DNA of 64,000 bases from CAXBES01 sp963974915 (GCA_963974915.1 CAXBES010000009.1:62001-126000), one strand, 5' to 3'. Counted from the stretch's first letter, positions 54,247 to 63,960 are shown. The notes: generated by a model from the letters alone, not told the origin. A program made the numbers and translations.

Positions 54247-55728
54247 TTAATCATTATATAATTTCTTGCTTTGAGCTTCATATTTGTCGCCGCTGGTCCA
54301 GACAGGAGTTTTTGGATCATTCCCAATTAATCTTCCCGTCATTACATACGATCTGAAGAATTTCAATAAATAATCAAAATCTAACGAATCGGATTCGTCG
54401 CCGGGTCTGTGATAATATTTTGTAACGTCTCCATTAAACGCGGTAAAACCCATGCTGTATGTAGGTGCGGGAATACCTTTTTTTGCAAAATGAACATTGT
54501 CACTTCTGTCAAATAGTCCTTGTTCCGGAGCCGGATCGTCAATTGCCTTGAGTCCGAAAGCAGCAGCTCCGTCTATTATATGATGTGAGGCGGTGGTTCT
54601 ATTTAATCCAACTATAGTGGCAAGCGAGGTGTCATTATAGCCCCCGTTATCACTATTAAAGCAATAGACCATTTGTTTTAATGGAAGAACGGGGTTCTCT
54701 ACGTAATACTCACTTCCCAGCAAACCTTTTTCTTCCCCGGTGAATAAAATGAATAAAGCGGAACGCTTTGTAGGATGAGCAGCCAGGTTTTTTGCCATGC
54801 TTAAAACTGTAGTAGTGCCCACGGCATTATCTCGGGCGCCATTGTATATTGTGTCCCCGGTTTTGTCTGGAGTACCTATTCCAACGTGATCGTAATGTGC
54901 CGAATAAATGATGTATTCATTTTTTAAGACGGGATCGGTACCCTCAACCATTCCAATCACATTTTGTGTTGTTATATTTTTTGAAAAATCACCTTTTATT
55001 GTAATTGAAACTTTATGACCTTTTTTACCTTCGATCGTGGAAGTATATTCTCTGTTTGGGTCTAACAGCCATACATACGCAAATGCTTTTTCATCGGCTG
55101 TATTGTCGTTTTCGGTTACCAATGTTAATCGGTCGCTGTTCCTATCGTGTTCAATATAACTCCAAATTTGGGTTTGAGCATCCAGTAATTCAATAACCCC
55201 AAGTGCACCTGCCTTTTTGGCTAATTCAGATTTGCGAGAGATAAGGTCGAAGGCATCTCTTGCATCTTTAGAGTTGGGTCCTCCCGATTTTAGTAGAACA
55301 AACTTTTCATTTACATTTACTCCTTTATAGTCTTCTTCTAAACCATAGCCCAGATATACCAATCCCCCTTCAAAATCAACGTTAGCCGATTGCATCGCTA
55401 CTTTCTGTTTATATTCTTTCCCGTTAATACTGAGAAATAACGTAGAAGGTTTGCTTACTTTTTTTAATTGAAATTCCTGATAGTAATTATCCGACTTAGG
55501 ATTTTGCTTTACACCATAACTTCGCAATGTATTTGCAAGATACGAAGCCGCAATTTTATTCTCCGGGGTGCCGGTTTCACGCCCTTTTAATAGATCGTCT
55601 GAAAGGAAATGTATATGAGCCTCAATATCGTTTTTCTTAGTTGTTTCTATTACTTTTTCTTGATCGGTTTGTCCATCAACTGTAGATAAACTAAAAATTA
55701 CGGCAAAGAATACAAGTGCTTTTTTCAT
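54247..55728 (-). CDS. M28-family zinc metallopeptidase
   Basis: 493 residues with a signal peptide (MKKALVFFAVIFSLSTVDG). A PA-like insert (about 110-245) precedes the catalytic domain. Zinc ligands and catalytic residues lie in YSAHYDHVGIG, NGARDNAVGTT, FTGEEKGLLGSEYY (tandem Glu), FNSDNGGYND and a C-terminal His in KYYHRPGDESDSLDF. It should act as an exported aminopeptidase or carboxypeptidase; specificity is unknown. It stands alone apart from the decayed gene behind it. Confidence 0.93.
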   Translation of the reverse strand: MKKALVFFAVIFSLSTVDGQTDQEKVIETTKKNDIEAHIHFLSDDLLKGRETGTPENKIAASYLANTLRSYGVKQNPKSDNYYQEFQLKKVSKPSTLFLSINGKEYKQKVAMQSANVDFEGGLVYLGYGLEEDYKGVNVNEKFVLLKSGGPNSKDARDAFDLISRKSELAKKAGALGVIELLDAQTQIWSYIEHDRNSDRLTLVTENDNTADEKAFAYVWLLDPNREYTSTIEGKKGHKVSITIKGDFSKNITTQNVIGMVEGTDPVLKNEYIIYSAHYDHVGIGTPDKTGDTIYNGARDNAVGTTTVLSMAKNLAAHPTKRSALFILFTGEEKGLLGSEYYVENPVLPLKQMVYCFNSDNGGYNDTSLATIVGLNRTTASHHIIDGAAAFGLKAIDDPAPEQGLFDRSDNVHFAKKGIPAPTYSMGFTAFNGDVTKYYHRPGDESDSLDFDYLLKFFRSYVMTGRLIGNDPKTPVWTSGDKYEAQSKKLYND

Positions 55729-55942
55729 GGAAGGTTTTTTATTGATTTCTGAATGAAGGTAAATATAGCTATTTAATAGAAATATCTAAGACATGCTCTT
55801 AGCATATCTAGTCATTAATCGTTGAAGGTTGATTAATAAATGTTTAAAGTTTTATTAAAAACATTAAACAAAAAGTTAAACTTTATCGCTTAGCTCTCCT
55901 TTAGGCGTATTTTTACTGCAATAATAATTCAACAAAAAAACT

Positions 55943-56896
55943 ATGAAAAATTTATTTAGACTTACAATTTTAGCGCTTTTCGTTGTTACCCTTGTCTCTT
56001 GTAACAATGATGATGATGCTACCACAAATGACCCGGTTACTATCGCTGAATTTGTCGCAAACAATTCAGATTATTCATCACTTGCTGCTGCTCTTGAACG
56101 AGCCGGTTTAACAGCAACATTAAATGGTCAGGGGAGTTTCACCGTATTTGCACCAAACAATGCTGCGTTTAGCGCCTTTCTATCTGCAAATGGCTTTGCG
56201 ACTTTAAATGATGTGCCGGTAGATGTCTTAACCCAAGTGTTACTAAATCACGTTATTGACGGGGTAACTACGTCACAGGACTTAACAACCGGATATGTAA
56301 ATACGCTGGCGGTTTATGCTTCTTCAACAAACAATCTTAGTATGTATGTAGATACTACTTCGGGGGTTAGACTGAACGGAATCTCTACCGTAACTTCGGC
56401 CGATATTTCTGCGAGTAATGGGGTTATACATGCAGTCGATACGGTGATCGCATTACCTACTGTAGTTACTTTTGCTACGGCCGATCCAACTTTCGATACT
56501 CTGGTAGCGGCTCTAACTCGAGCAGATCAACCAGATTTTGTTGCGGTATTAACCACAGCTCAGGGTACCGCACCTGCACCTTTTACGGTTTTTGCACCAA
56601 CTAATACAGCGTTCGAAAATCTCTTAACAGAATTAGGGGTTGCAGGACTAAATGATATAGACGGTCCTACGTTAACAGCAACCCTTAACACTCATGTTAT
56701 TGCGGGGGCAAATGTGAGAGCAGAAGACCTCACCACAGGTACAGTTAGTACGCTTGGCGCAGATCTTGTAGTAGATGCTACCAATGCAACTCTTACAGAT
56801 CCCAATGGTAGAGTAAGTACCATAATTGTTACAAATGTTCAAGCCTCTAACGGAGTTGTACACGCAATCGATACTGTTGTATTACCGGAGTTATAG
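55943..56896 (+). CDS. Lipoprotein with two fasciclin (FAS1) domains
   Basis: 317 residues. The lipobox VSC at about residue 20 is followed by NNDDDATTND, an acidic surface-export tether. FAS1 domain 1 (about 35-173) has GSFTVFAPNNAAFSAFL, LNHVIDG and VIHAVDTVIALP; domain 2 (about 178-317) has FTVFAPTNTAFENLL, LNTHVIAGA and VVHAIDTVVLPEL. FAS1 proteins mediate adhesion to surfaces or glycans. Single gene, with TATTTTTA near 55907 as a weak -7 element. Confidence 0.93.
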   Translation: MKNLFRLTILALFVVTLVSCNNDDDATTNDPVTIAEFVANNSDYSSLAAALERAGLTATLNGQGSFTVFAPNNAAFSAFLSANGFATLNDVPVDVLTQVLLNHVIDGVTTSQDLTTGYVNTLAVYASSTNNLSMYVDTTSGVRLNGISTVTSADISASNGVIHAVDTVIALPTVVTFATADPTFDTLVAALTRADQPDFVAVLTTAQGTAPAPFTVFAPTNTAFENLLTELGVAGLNDIDGPTLTATLNTHVIAGANVRAEDLTTGTVSTLGADLVVDATNATLTDPNGRVSTIIVTNVQASNGVVHAIDTVVLPEL

Positions 56897-56909
56897 ATGG
56901 AAGAATATT

Positions 56910-56938
56910 AAAAAAACCGCCCTTGTGGCGGTTTTTTT
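56910..56938. terminator. Bidirectional terminator between the fasciclin and carbonic anhydrase genes
   Basis: AAAAAACCGCC (56911-56921) pairs with GGCGGTTTTTT (56927-56937) across CTTGT. The A-run on one side and T-run on the other let it work in both directions between convergent genes. Confidence 0.92.
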
Positions 56939-57563
56939 AGTCTAAATGATAAATTTCCATGATGTTTTTTAATATCTTCTGAAAATCAATTTTAAGGTCT
57001 ATCAATTTTCCCGATCGCATATCTACAACCCATCCGTGTACTGTGAGTCCGCGCTCTCTATTAGCAATTTGCACATCCGATGTTTTTATAACATTCACAC
57101 ATTGTTCTTGAACGTTTAATTCTACTAAGCGTTTATACTTTTCTTCTTCATCATCTATATTGTTGAGCTCGTCTTTATGAATACGGTATACATCGCGAAT
57201 ATTTCTTAACCAAGGATTGAGAACGCCGAGATCTTTAGACTCCATCGCTGCCTTTACACCTCCACAACCATAATGACCGCAAATAATTACATGATTCACA
57301 TTTAAGATGGAAACCGCGTAATTGATAACCGACATTGCACTAACATCTAAATTAGTAACCAGGTTAGCAATATTTCTATGAATAAACACTTCTCCGGGTT
57401 TAGCCCCCATTAATTCTTCGGCAGTAATTCTACTGTCACTACACCCAATATATAGTATTTCAGGGGTTTGTCCTTCGGAAAGAGTCTTAAAATATTCGGA
57501 GTCCAGTTTTAATTTTTCTTTTACCCAGGCCTCATTATTTTTAAAAATTTGAGAGATTTCCAT
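56937..57563 (-). CDS. Beta-class carbonic anhydrase
   Basis: 208 residues. It interconverts CO2 and bicarbonate. Zinc ligands and the catalytic dyad are in YIGCSDSRITAEELMGAKPG (Cys and Asp/Arg) and VIICGHYGCGGVKAAM (His and Cys). No signal peptide, so it is cytoplasmic. Confidence 0.96.
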   Translation of the reverse strand: MEISQIFKNNEAWVKEKLKLDSEYFKTLSEGQTPEILYIGCSDSRITAEELMGAKPGEVFIHRNIANLVTNLDVSAMSVINYAVSILNVNHVIICGHYGCGGVKAAMESKDLGVLNPWLRNIRDVYRIHKDELNNIDDEEEKYKRLVELNVQEQCVNVIKTSDVQIANRERGLTVHGWVVDMRSGKLIDLKIDFQKILKNIMEIYHLD

Positions 57564-57718
57564 AATTACTTCTGAAGGGTTTATTATTAGATTTTAAAGA
57601 TAGTAAAGTTTCATCTTTAACAATGCTGATACGAATAAGATCGGTAATATTTTAAACTTAATTTGGTTGCGATAACCCGGTATTTTTCTTTATAAGACAT
57701 TGGGCAATTAAATAAACG

Positions 57719-57726
57719 TACCTTTG
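57719..57726 (+). promoter_or_regulatory. -7 promoter element of the DEAD-box helicase gene
   Basis: TACCTTTG fits TAnnTTTG exactly; TTG at 57700-57702 lies 16 nt upstream, slightly short of the usual spacing. The predicted leader is about 50 nt. Confidence 0.55.
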
Positions 57727-57754
57727 CCACTCATAAAGAAATAACAGGAACTAA

Positions 57755-57782
57755 ATATATTGTTGTTTCTGAAACAATATAT
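57755..57782 (+). promoter_or_regulatory. Hairpin abutting the helicase start codon
   Basis: ATATATTGTT (57755-57764) pairs perfectly with AACAATATAT (57773-57782), and the ATG starts at 57783. Shifted pairings such as TTGTTTC/GAAACAA are also possible. It would fold over the ribosome landing site of an RNA-helicase message. Confidence 0.6.
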
Positions 57783-59042
57783 ATGTCATTTAACTCTTTA
57801 GGGCTGTCCAATGCCCTGCTAAAAGCTATTAGCAAAAAAGGATACAGTACCCCATCTCCAATTCAACAGAAAGCAATACCGTTAGTATTAGAAAGAAAAG
57901 ATGTTTTGGCTTCGGCGCAAACCGGAACAGGAAAAACAGCGGGTTTTGCCTTGCCAATCATACAAATATTATCTAATGCACCTGTATTGAGACACAGACC
58001 TGTTCGTACTTTGGTTTTAACACCAACCCGGGAATTGGCTGCTCAGGTTTTACAAGATTTTAAAGATTACAGCGAATTCACAGAACTTCGCTCTACAGTT
58101 ATTTTTGGTGGAGTAAACGCCAAACCTCAAATTAGAACCTTAAAACAAGGTGTCGACATTTTGGTTGCCACCCCGGGAAGATTGTTGGATCTTCATAGTC
58201 AGAACGCAGTTTCGTTATCAAAAATTGAAATTCTGGTTTTAGACGAAGCAGACAGAATGCTGGATATGGGTTTTCTCAGAGATATTAAGAAGATCCTTGC
58301 ATTAATGCCTTCAAAACGGCAGAACCTGTTATTTTCGGCAACGTTTTCGAAAGAAATTAAGCAATTAGCCGGTAATTTTTTACATAATCCCGTATTGGTA
58401 GAAGCAACTCCGGAAAATACAACCGCAGAAAAAGTTGACCAAATTGTTTATAGAACCGACAAGTCTAAAAAAACAGATTTAGTGATAAAACTAATTTCTG
58501 AAGGAAAGTGGGATCAAGTCCTCATTTTTACCAGAACAAAGCACGGGGCTAATCGATTAAGTCAGAAGTTGGATAAAGCCGGAATTTCTTCCGCAGCAAT
58601 TCACGGGAATAAGAGTCAGGGAGCAAGAACCAAGGCTTTGGCCGGATTTAAAAGTGGAAAGGTGAATGTTTTAGTGGCGACAGATATAGCGGCACGCGGT
58701 CTGGATATTCCGCTGCTTCCACATGTTATTAATTACGAATTACCCAACATTGCAGAAGATTATGTTCACAGAATTGGTCGGACGGGTAGAGCAGGAGCAA
58801 GTGGTGAGGCTATTTCCATAGTAAGTGTTGATGAAAACGAATATGTTCGTGGAATCGAGAAACTACTTGGCGAAAAATTACAAAGTGAAATAATCCCCGG
58901 ATACGAAGTAACTGAGACCTTACAAGATGTAATGGATAAAAAGGCTGAAAATAAAGCACAACACCAACGAAACCGAGGCAGTAGGAATTCTTCACGAAAT
59001 TCAAAGAATAACCGCGGATTTAAAGGTAGAGGCAAACGATAG
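57783..59042 (+). CDS. RhlE-like DEAD-box ATP-dependent RNA helicase
   Basis: 419 residues. Q motif (YSTPSPIQQKAIPLVL), motif I AQTGTGKTAG, Ia PTRELAAQV, TPGRLLDL, motif II DEADRMLDMGF, motif III SATFSKE, and in the second RecA domain TDIAARGLDIP and HRIGRTGRAGASG. The last 45 residues are a basic Asn/Arg/Ser-rich tail, typical of RhlE relatives that act in RNA decay or ribosome assembly. Confidence 0.95.
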   Translation: MSFNSLGLSNALLKAISKKGYSTPSPIQQKAIPLVLERKDVLASAQTGTGKTAGFALPIIQILSNAPVLRHRPVRTLVLTPTRELAAQVLQDFKDYSEFTELRSTVIFGGVNAKPQIRTLKQGVDILVATPGRLLDLHSQNAVSLSKIEILVLDEADRMLDMGFLRDIKKILALMPSKRQNLLFSATFSKEIKQLAGNFLHNPVLVEATPENTTAEKVDQIVYRTDKSKKTDLVIKLISEGKWDQVLIFTRTKHGANRLSQKLDKAGISSAAIHGNKSQGARTKALAGFKSGKVNVLVATDIAARGLDIPLLPHVINYELPNIAEDYVHRIGRTGRAGASGEAISIVSVDENEYVRGIEKLLGEKLQSEIIPGYEVTETLQDVMDKKAENKAQHQRNRGSRNSSRNSKNNRGFKGRGKR

Positions 59043-59052
59043 GGTTTCCTAA

Positions 59053-59820
59053 TTACTCTCTTATATATGACAGGTCATTCCGCAAGTACCCATTAAGGGT
59101 TTCCACACGAATAATAGATTCTAACAATTCGTTGTAAATAGGTGTTCTGGCTTCTCCCAAAAGTTCTTTATTTGCTTGCCGGATGCGTTCGTAATCTTCG
59201 GCACTTTCAGCAGAAATTGCTACGAGAATAAATTGTCCCGGAGTTCCAAATCCGCTTCTGTACACTCTGTAGTATTCTTTAGAGTTTTTAGATTCGTACA
59301 AATCTTTGAAGTCTTGGGCAAGTTCCAAAACCTTCTGATAATTTTGTGGAGTTGTGTACCAAAATTCCAGTTTTCGAAATTCCAGTCCATCTTGAACTAC
59401 CTCAACACCATTGGGCATGTACGATAATTCTTTATCTAAATGAATGATATAGTCGAAATGATTGTCATAGCAACTGTCAAAATTTTCAAATAATTGATCA
59501 AACTCTTTTTCACCCATCTTATCTTGAAGAACTGAAAAACGACTTTGATCCAGATCGGCCATATTAGAAATTGGAGTAAGACTAAAGTACCGTAGATCGT
59601 CTGTTGAAATAGTGATCCAGCTGGTTTTCTGAATGCTAAATTTTCTACAGTTATTTGCTAATGTAGCGGAGTATTCTTCGTAATCGGAAACTTTTGCCGG
59701 ATATACAGGATCTTCATGTACCCAATATGCTTGTGAATTCGATGAATCTTGTGCATAAAGACTTAGAGGTGCAATTAGTAATAGACCCACGAGCAGCAAT
59801 GTGAATTTTAAAGTTTTCAT
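59053..59820 (-). CDS. Secreted protein of unknown function
   Basis: 255 residues from the ATG at 59820, which gives a clean signal peptide (MKTLKFTLLLVGLLLIAPLS, cleaved near YAQDSS). An in-frame ATG at 59886 would add 22 residues before it and is rejected. The mature part has two similar-looking halves, with VHEDPVYPAKVSDYEEYSAT and GLEFRKLEFWYTTPQNYQKV; these suggest a ferredoxin-like dimeric alpha/beta barrel, but I am not sure. Convergent with the helicase gene. Confidence 0.7.
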   Translation of the reverse strand: MKTLKFTLLLVGLLLIAPLSLYAQDSSNSQAYWVHEDPVYPAKVSDYEEYSATLANNCRKFSIQKTSWITISTDDLRYFSLTPISNMADLDQSRFSVLQDKMGEKEFDQLFENFDSCYDNHFDYIIHLDKELSYMPNGVEVVQDGLEFRKLEFWYTTPQNYQKVLELAQDFKDLYESKNSKEYYRVYRSGFGTPGQFILVAISAESAEDYERIRQANKELLGEARTPIYNELLESIIRVETLNGYLRNDLSYIRE

Positions 59821-60144
59821 AAGAACATGTTTAGTTGATGAAAAATATAACTTGGTTGTTGAAAAGTCAATGTGATGTCCAGGCATATCTGCCTGTAAGC
59901 TTTAAGTAATCACCTTCTAGGAATTGGTGACGATCGTGATCCAATGTAAATAAATAGCCACTGTTTTTGGTGCGTAGCATTTAATTTACATGGTAATTTT
60001 CCTATTAAAGATACGGAAACTTTTAACTATGTTGAAAATTGTCTTGGTTTTTAACTATTATATTCAATAAATCTTTCCCTCTTCCCAACTTTGTAACTAC
60101 CTCCTCAATTAGTATCTTTGCGTTTTTAAAATCATAGCTACTTT
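59821..60144. other. 324-bp intergenic region before ffh
   Basis: Divergent spacer. It holds a perfect 6-bp hairpin CAGGCA-TATC-TGCCTG at 59880-59895, a weaker TCACC/GGTGA pair nearby, and the ffh promoter at its right end. I see no coding frame, tRNA or longer repeat in it. Confidence 0.6.
60091..60120 (+). promoter_or_regulatory. Bacteroidota-type promoter of ffh
   Basis: TTG (60091-60093), 19 nt, then TATCTTTG (60113-60120): a full match to the Bacteroidota promoter pattern. The leader to the ATG is about 20 nt. Confidence 0.8.
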
Positions 60145-61473
60145 ATGTTCGATAATTTAAGTGAAAAGTTAGATAAAGCGTTACATGTTCTAAAAGGTCA
60201 TGGTAGTATTACTGAAGTAAATGTCGCGGAAACTTTAAAGGAAGTTAGAAGAGCCTTATTAGATGCCGATGTTAACTTTAAAATTGCCAAAGAATTTACT
60301 AATACGGTAAAGGAAAAGGCGCTTGGTCAGAATGTTCTCACCACCTTACAGCCCGGTCAGTTAATGGTAAAGCTGGTAAAAGATGAGCTTACCGAATTAA
60401 TGGGGGGTGATGCTGCAGGTATTAACTTAAAAGGAACACCAAGCGTTATATTAATGTCGGGTTTACAGGGTAGTGGTAAAACTACTTTCTCCGGAAAGCT
60501 CGCAAACTTTCTTAAAACAAAGAAATCTAAAAAGCCGCTTCTCGTAGCTTGTGATATTTATAGACCTGCAGCGATAAATCAATTACATGTTGTTGGGGAG
60601 CAAGTAGGGGTTGAGGTGTATAGTGAACCTGAAAACAAGAATCCCGTAGAAATTTCACAAAAAGCAATAGCCTACGCGAAGGAACACGGGCATAATGTTG
60701 TGATCATTGATACGGCCGGTCGTTTGGCGGTAGATGAGGCGATGATGACCGAAATTTCAAACGTTCATAAAGCGATAAATCCCGATGAAACCCTTTTTGT
60801 GGTTGATGCAATGACGGGTCAGGACGCCGTAAACACGGCCAAAGCTTTTAACAACATCCTCAATTTTGATGGTGTTGTATTAACTAAGTTGGATGGAGAT
60901 ACTCGTGGTGGAGCTGCTATATCTATTAAAAGTGTAGTTGACAAGCCCATAAAATTTATAGGTACCGGCGAGAAAATGGATGCCATCGATGTTTTCTATC
61001 CTAACCGTATGGCAGATCGTATTCTTGGAATGGGAGATGTTGTATCGTTAGTTGAAAGGGCTCAGGAGCAGTTTGATGAGGAAGAAGCTCGAAAACTTCA
61101 GAAGAAAATAGCTAAGAATCAGTTTGGATTCGACGACTTTCTGAAACAAATTCAACAGGTAAAGAAAATGGGGAGCATGAAAGATCTGGTGGGAATGATC
61201 CCCGGTGCGGGAAAAGCCATGAAAGATGTTGATATTGACGATGATGCTTTTAAACATATTGAAGCGATAATCCATTCTATGACCCCGGGCGAGCGCACAG
61301 TGCCTTCTACTATTAATGCCAGTAGAAAAAAACGAATCGCAAAGGGAAGTGGTACCTCGGTGCAACAAATCAATCAGTTACTTAAGCAATTCGATCAAAT
61401 GAGTAAAATGATGAAAATGATGCAAGGTGGCGGGGGTCGTAAGATGATGCAAATGATGGGAAAAATGCGATAA
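60145..61473 (+). CDS. ffh: Signal recognition particle protein Ffh
   Basis: 442 residues. It binds 4.5S RNA and signal sequences and docks with FtsY for co-translational membrane targeting. NG domain: GLQGSGKTTFSGKLANFL (P-loop), DIYRPAAINQL, DTAGRLAVDEAM, TKLDGDTRGGAA. The M domain (about 300-442) ends in a methionine-rich tail (MSKMMKMMQGGGGRKMMQMM). Confidence 0.97.
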   Translation: MFDNLSEKLDKALHVLKGHGSITEVNVAETLKEVRRALLDADVNFKIAKEFTNTVKEKALGQNVLTTLQPGQLMVKLVKDELTELMGGDAAGINLKGTPSVILMSGLQGSGKTTFSGKLANFLKTKKSKKPLLVACDIYRPAAINQLHVVGEQVGVEVYSEPENKNPVEISQKAIAYAKEHGHNVVIIDTAGRLAVDEAMMTEISNVHKAINPDETLFVVDAMTGQDAVNTAKAFNNILNFDGVVLTKLDGDTRGGAAISIKSVVDKPIKFIGTGEKMDAIDVFYPNRMADRILGMGDVVSLVERAQEQFDEEEARKLQKKIAKNQFGFDDFLKQIQQVKKMGSMKDLVGMIPGAGKAMKDVDIDDDAFKHIEAIIHSMTPGERTVPSTINASRKKRIAKGSGTSVQQINQLLKQFDQMSKMMKMMQGGGGRKMMQMMGKMR

Positions 61474-61514
61474 TAGCTCGAATTAGCATTTTGTGAATAC
61501 TAAACACTGAATTA

Positions 61515-62396
61515 ATGACCATACTAGACGGGAAAAAGATTAGCAATGACATAAAAAATGAAATTGCTGCCGAAGTGCAAAAAATGAAAGATGCCGGTGA
61601 AAAAGTGCCTCATTTGGCTGCGGTTCTGGTAGGTGACGATGGTGCTAGTTTAACGTATGTAGGTAGTAAAGTTCGTTCTTGTGAGCGAGTAGGGTTCGAA
61701 TCAACAATGGTGAGATTGCCTTATACGACCAGTGAAGTGGAATTACTTCATAAAATAGAAGAGCTTAATAAAAATGACGATATCGATGGGTTTATTATCC
61801 AGTTGCCTTTACCTCCACAAATAAATACTCAGAAAGTATTACTTGCGGTAGATCCTAGTAAAGATGTAGATGGATTTCATCCGGAAAATTTCGGAAAGAT
61901 GGCTTTAGATATGAGTACCTTTATTCCGGCAACTCCCTTCGGAATTCTAGAATTATTAGAACGTTATAAAGTTGATACTAAAGGGAAGCATACCGTGGTT
62001 ATTGGTCGAAGTCATATTGTAGGCAGACCCATGAGTATTCTAATGAGTAGAAAAGGATGGCCCGGTAATAGTACTGTGACCCTTACACATAGTAACACTA
62101 AGAATATTACTCAAATAACTTCTCAGGCAGATATAATTATTTCGGCATTGGGAGTTCCTAATTTCTTAAAAGCGGAAATGGTTAAAGATGATGCGGTGGT
62201 GATTGATGTTGGTATTACCAGAGTGGCCGATGATAACCACCCTAAAGGTTATGTAATTACAGGTGATGTAGATTTCGAGAATGTGAGTAAAAAGGCATCA
62301 TTTATTACGCCGGTTCCGGGGGGAGTAGGACCTATGACCATTGCCATGTTGTTGAAAAATACTCTACTTGCCCGAGAGCAACGTAAAGATAATTAG
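61515..62396 (+). CDS. folD: Bifunctional methylenetetrahydrofolate dehydrogenase/cyclohydrolase
   Basis: 293 residues. It interconverts 5,10-methylene- and 10-formyl-tetrahydrofolate. The catalytic Lys region is YVGSKVRSCERVGF; the signatures are DGFIIQLPLPPQI, VDGFHPENFGKM, the NADP-binding VIGRSHIVGRPMS and VPGGVGPMTIAMLL. It lies 41 nt after ffh. Its TAG stop overlaps the convergent DUF1232 stop. Confidence 0.97.
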   Translation: MTILDGKKISNDIKNEIAAEVQKMKDAGEKVPHLAAVLVGDDGASLTYVGSKVRSCERVGFESTMVRLPYTTSEVELLHKIEELNKNDDIDGFIIQLPLPPQINTQKVLLAVDPSKDVDGFHPENFGKMALDMSTFIPATPFGILELLERYKVDTKGKHTVVIGRSHIVGRPMSILMSRKGWPGNSTVTLTHSNTKNITQITSQADIIISALGVPNFLKAEMVKDDAVVIDVGITRVADDNHPKGYVITGDVDFENVSKKASFITPVPGGVGPMTIAMLLKNTLLAREQRKDN

Positions 62397-62818
62397 ATTC
62401 CGTTACCTTGATCAACTTTCCAGTCGAGATATCTGTGTAGGTCACTCTCTATCCAGCCAATTCCAATCGATAACATAGCGACGTCATCCAGATAACCTAT
62501 ACCCGGAATAAAATCGGGGACTATGTCTAACGGATTCAACACATAAAGCAATGCCATTACAATAGTTGCAATAGTAAACCATGGCACATTGTGATACGAT
62601 CCTCTTCTAATGTCCTTTACCATAGCCATCATGATCTTCCCAATTTCCAGGTATTTACTTAAAGAGTTCGAACTACTTAGCTTTTTTGTAATAGCCTCGT
62701 TGTTATCCATTAAAATTTCCACGTCTCCATCGTCAACTTTAGAAATTTCACTCTCAAGATAGGTTTCGTCAACCAGATTCTTTGATTCCGATTCTTTTTT
62801 ATTTTTTCTGAAAAGCAT
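62393..62818 (-). CDS. DUF1232 (YkvA-like) membrane protein
   Basis: 141 residues. The N-terminal half is charged and probably cytoplasmic; the DUF1232 core near residues 85-125 has LLYVLNPLDIVPDFIPGIGY followed by LDDVAMLSIGIGWI. The function of the family is unknown. Convergent with folD (4-bp overlap). Confidence 0.87.
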   Translation of the reverse strand: MLFRKNKKESESKNLVDETYLESEISKVDDGDVEILMDNNEAITKKLSSSNSLSKYLEIGKIMMAMVKDIRRGSYHNVPWFTIATIVMALLYVLNPLDIVPDFIPGIGYLDDVAMLSIGIGWIESDLHRYLDWKVDQGNGI

Positions 62819-62920
62819 AGTTTTTGGTTATTATATAAAGGTAATACTATTGAATAACAGCTATATCTAAATATTTGTTATAAATAATTCAGAAACACAT
62901 AAAATTATGTGAAAATTAAA

Positions 62921-63952
62921 TTACATGCGATTTTCGTCTTCGCTAACCGAATTTCCGTACTCGGCTTTGTAGATCTTAATAAGAATGAGGAAGAGGCTTA
63001 TTAGCAACGGACCAAAGATCAACCCGATAAAACCAAAAAGTGGTACCCCTACTATAACTCCTATTAAAGTGATTAAGGGGTGCACATTGTCTAATTTTTT
63101 AAGCACATAGAGACGTATAAGATTATCTGTAGAACCTACCACTATTATACCATAAATTAAAATACCCCAGGCCTGATAAGTATGTCCGGTTGACAGCGTT
63201 AGGATAAAAACCGGGATGATACCTAAAAGTGTTCCCACAAAAGGAATCATCGACCCAATGGTTACGATCACAAACCAGAACATTGGGTCCTCTATGCCAA
63301 ATATCAGAAAACCGATCAAAGCGACGATTCCTTGCGCTACAGCCACTAAAGGTATTCCGAGAGCGTTAGACCGTACCATGGATTGCACCTCTTTACCTAT
63401 TGTTTTTAAGTTTTCCGAATTGATAGGAATATACTCGTAGAGAGATTCTTTTAACTCATTTCTATTGGTAAGCATATAATATAGCATGAAGTACATTATA
63501 CCTATTGCTATAAATATATTAAAGGTACTTCCCGCAAAAGTTTGAAGATTATCAGATAGCCACGAAGAAACTGCCGAAACATCTATTTGAGAATTTAGAT
63601 CATACCCAACTTTTTCCTCCACATCTGCGAGTTGTTCCTTAAAAGCCGCTACCACTTTTTCAGAATTGTTCACCGCATTCCCAATTTTATTGGTGAGCAT
63701 TAAAACAGTTCCGGAGACAGGTATAAGAATACCAACGAACGAAGCTAACATTAGGACAGCAGCAGCAAGATCAACTTTCCAACCTTTCCGAAGTAATAAA
63801 GTCATCCATTTTCGCATCAAAACATAGATGGTGATAGCTCCCAATACCCCGGATAAATACGGCAACATTTCTCTGAATATCAGCACGCCCATCAACAGAA
63901 TTAAGAGGAGAACGAAAATCTGTCTAATTTTAGTTGGTGGTATTTTTTGCAT
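62921..63952 (-). CDS. AI-2E family transporter (PerM/TqsA-like)
   Basis: 343 residues with about seven to eight membrane segments. A periplasmic/cytosolic segment lies between TM3 and TM4 (about 85-135); TM regions include VPLVAVAQGIVALIGFLIFG and the conserved MIPFVGTLLGIIPVFIL and GFIGLIFGPLLISLF. Family members export autoinducer-2 or act as sodium/proton antiporters; the role here is open. Confidence 0.93.
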   Translation of the reverse strand: MQKIPPTKIRQIFVLLLILLMGVLIFREMLPYLSGVLGAITIYVLMRKWMTLLLRKGWKVDLAAAVLMLASFVGILIPVSGTVLMLTNKIGNAVNNSEKVVAAFKEQLADVEEKVGYDLNSQIDVSAVSSWLSDNLQTFAGSTFNIFIAIGIMYFMLYYMLTNRNELKESLYEYIPINSENLKTIGKEVQSMVRSNALGIPLVAVAQGIVALIGFLIFGIEDPMFWFVIVTIGSMIPFVGTLLGIIPVFILTLSTGHTYQAWGILIYGIIVVGSTDNLIRLYVLKKLDNVHPLITLIGVIVGVPLFGFIGLIFGPLLISLFLILIKIYKAEYGNSVSEDENRM

Positions 63953-63960
63953 TATTTATT

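Noticed and set aside
54135..54326. Minus-strand 63-codon frame overlapping the end of the M28 gene
   Set aside because: Most of it is an out-of-frame shadow of the peptidase; no start or family supports it, although a frameshift in the decayed gene cannot be fully excluded.
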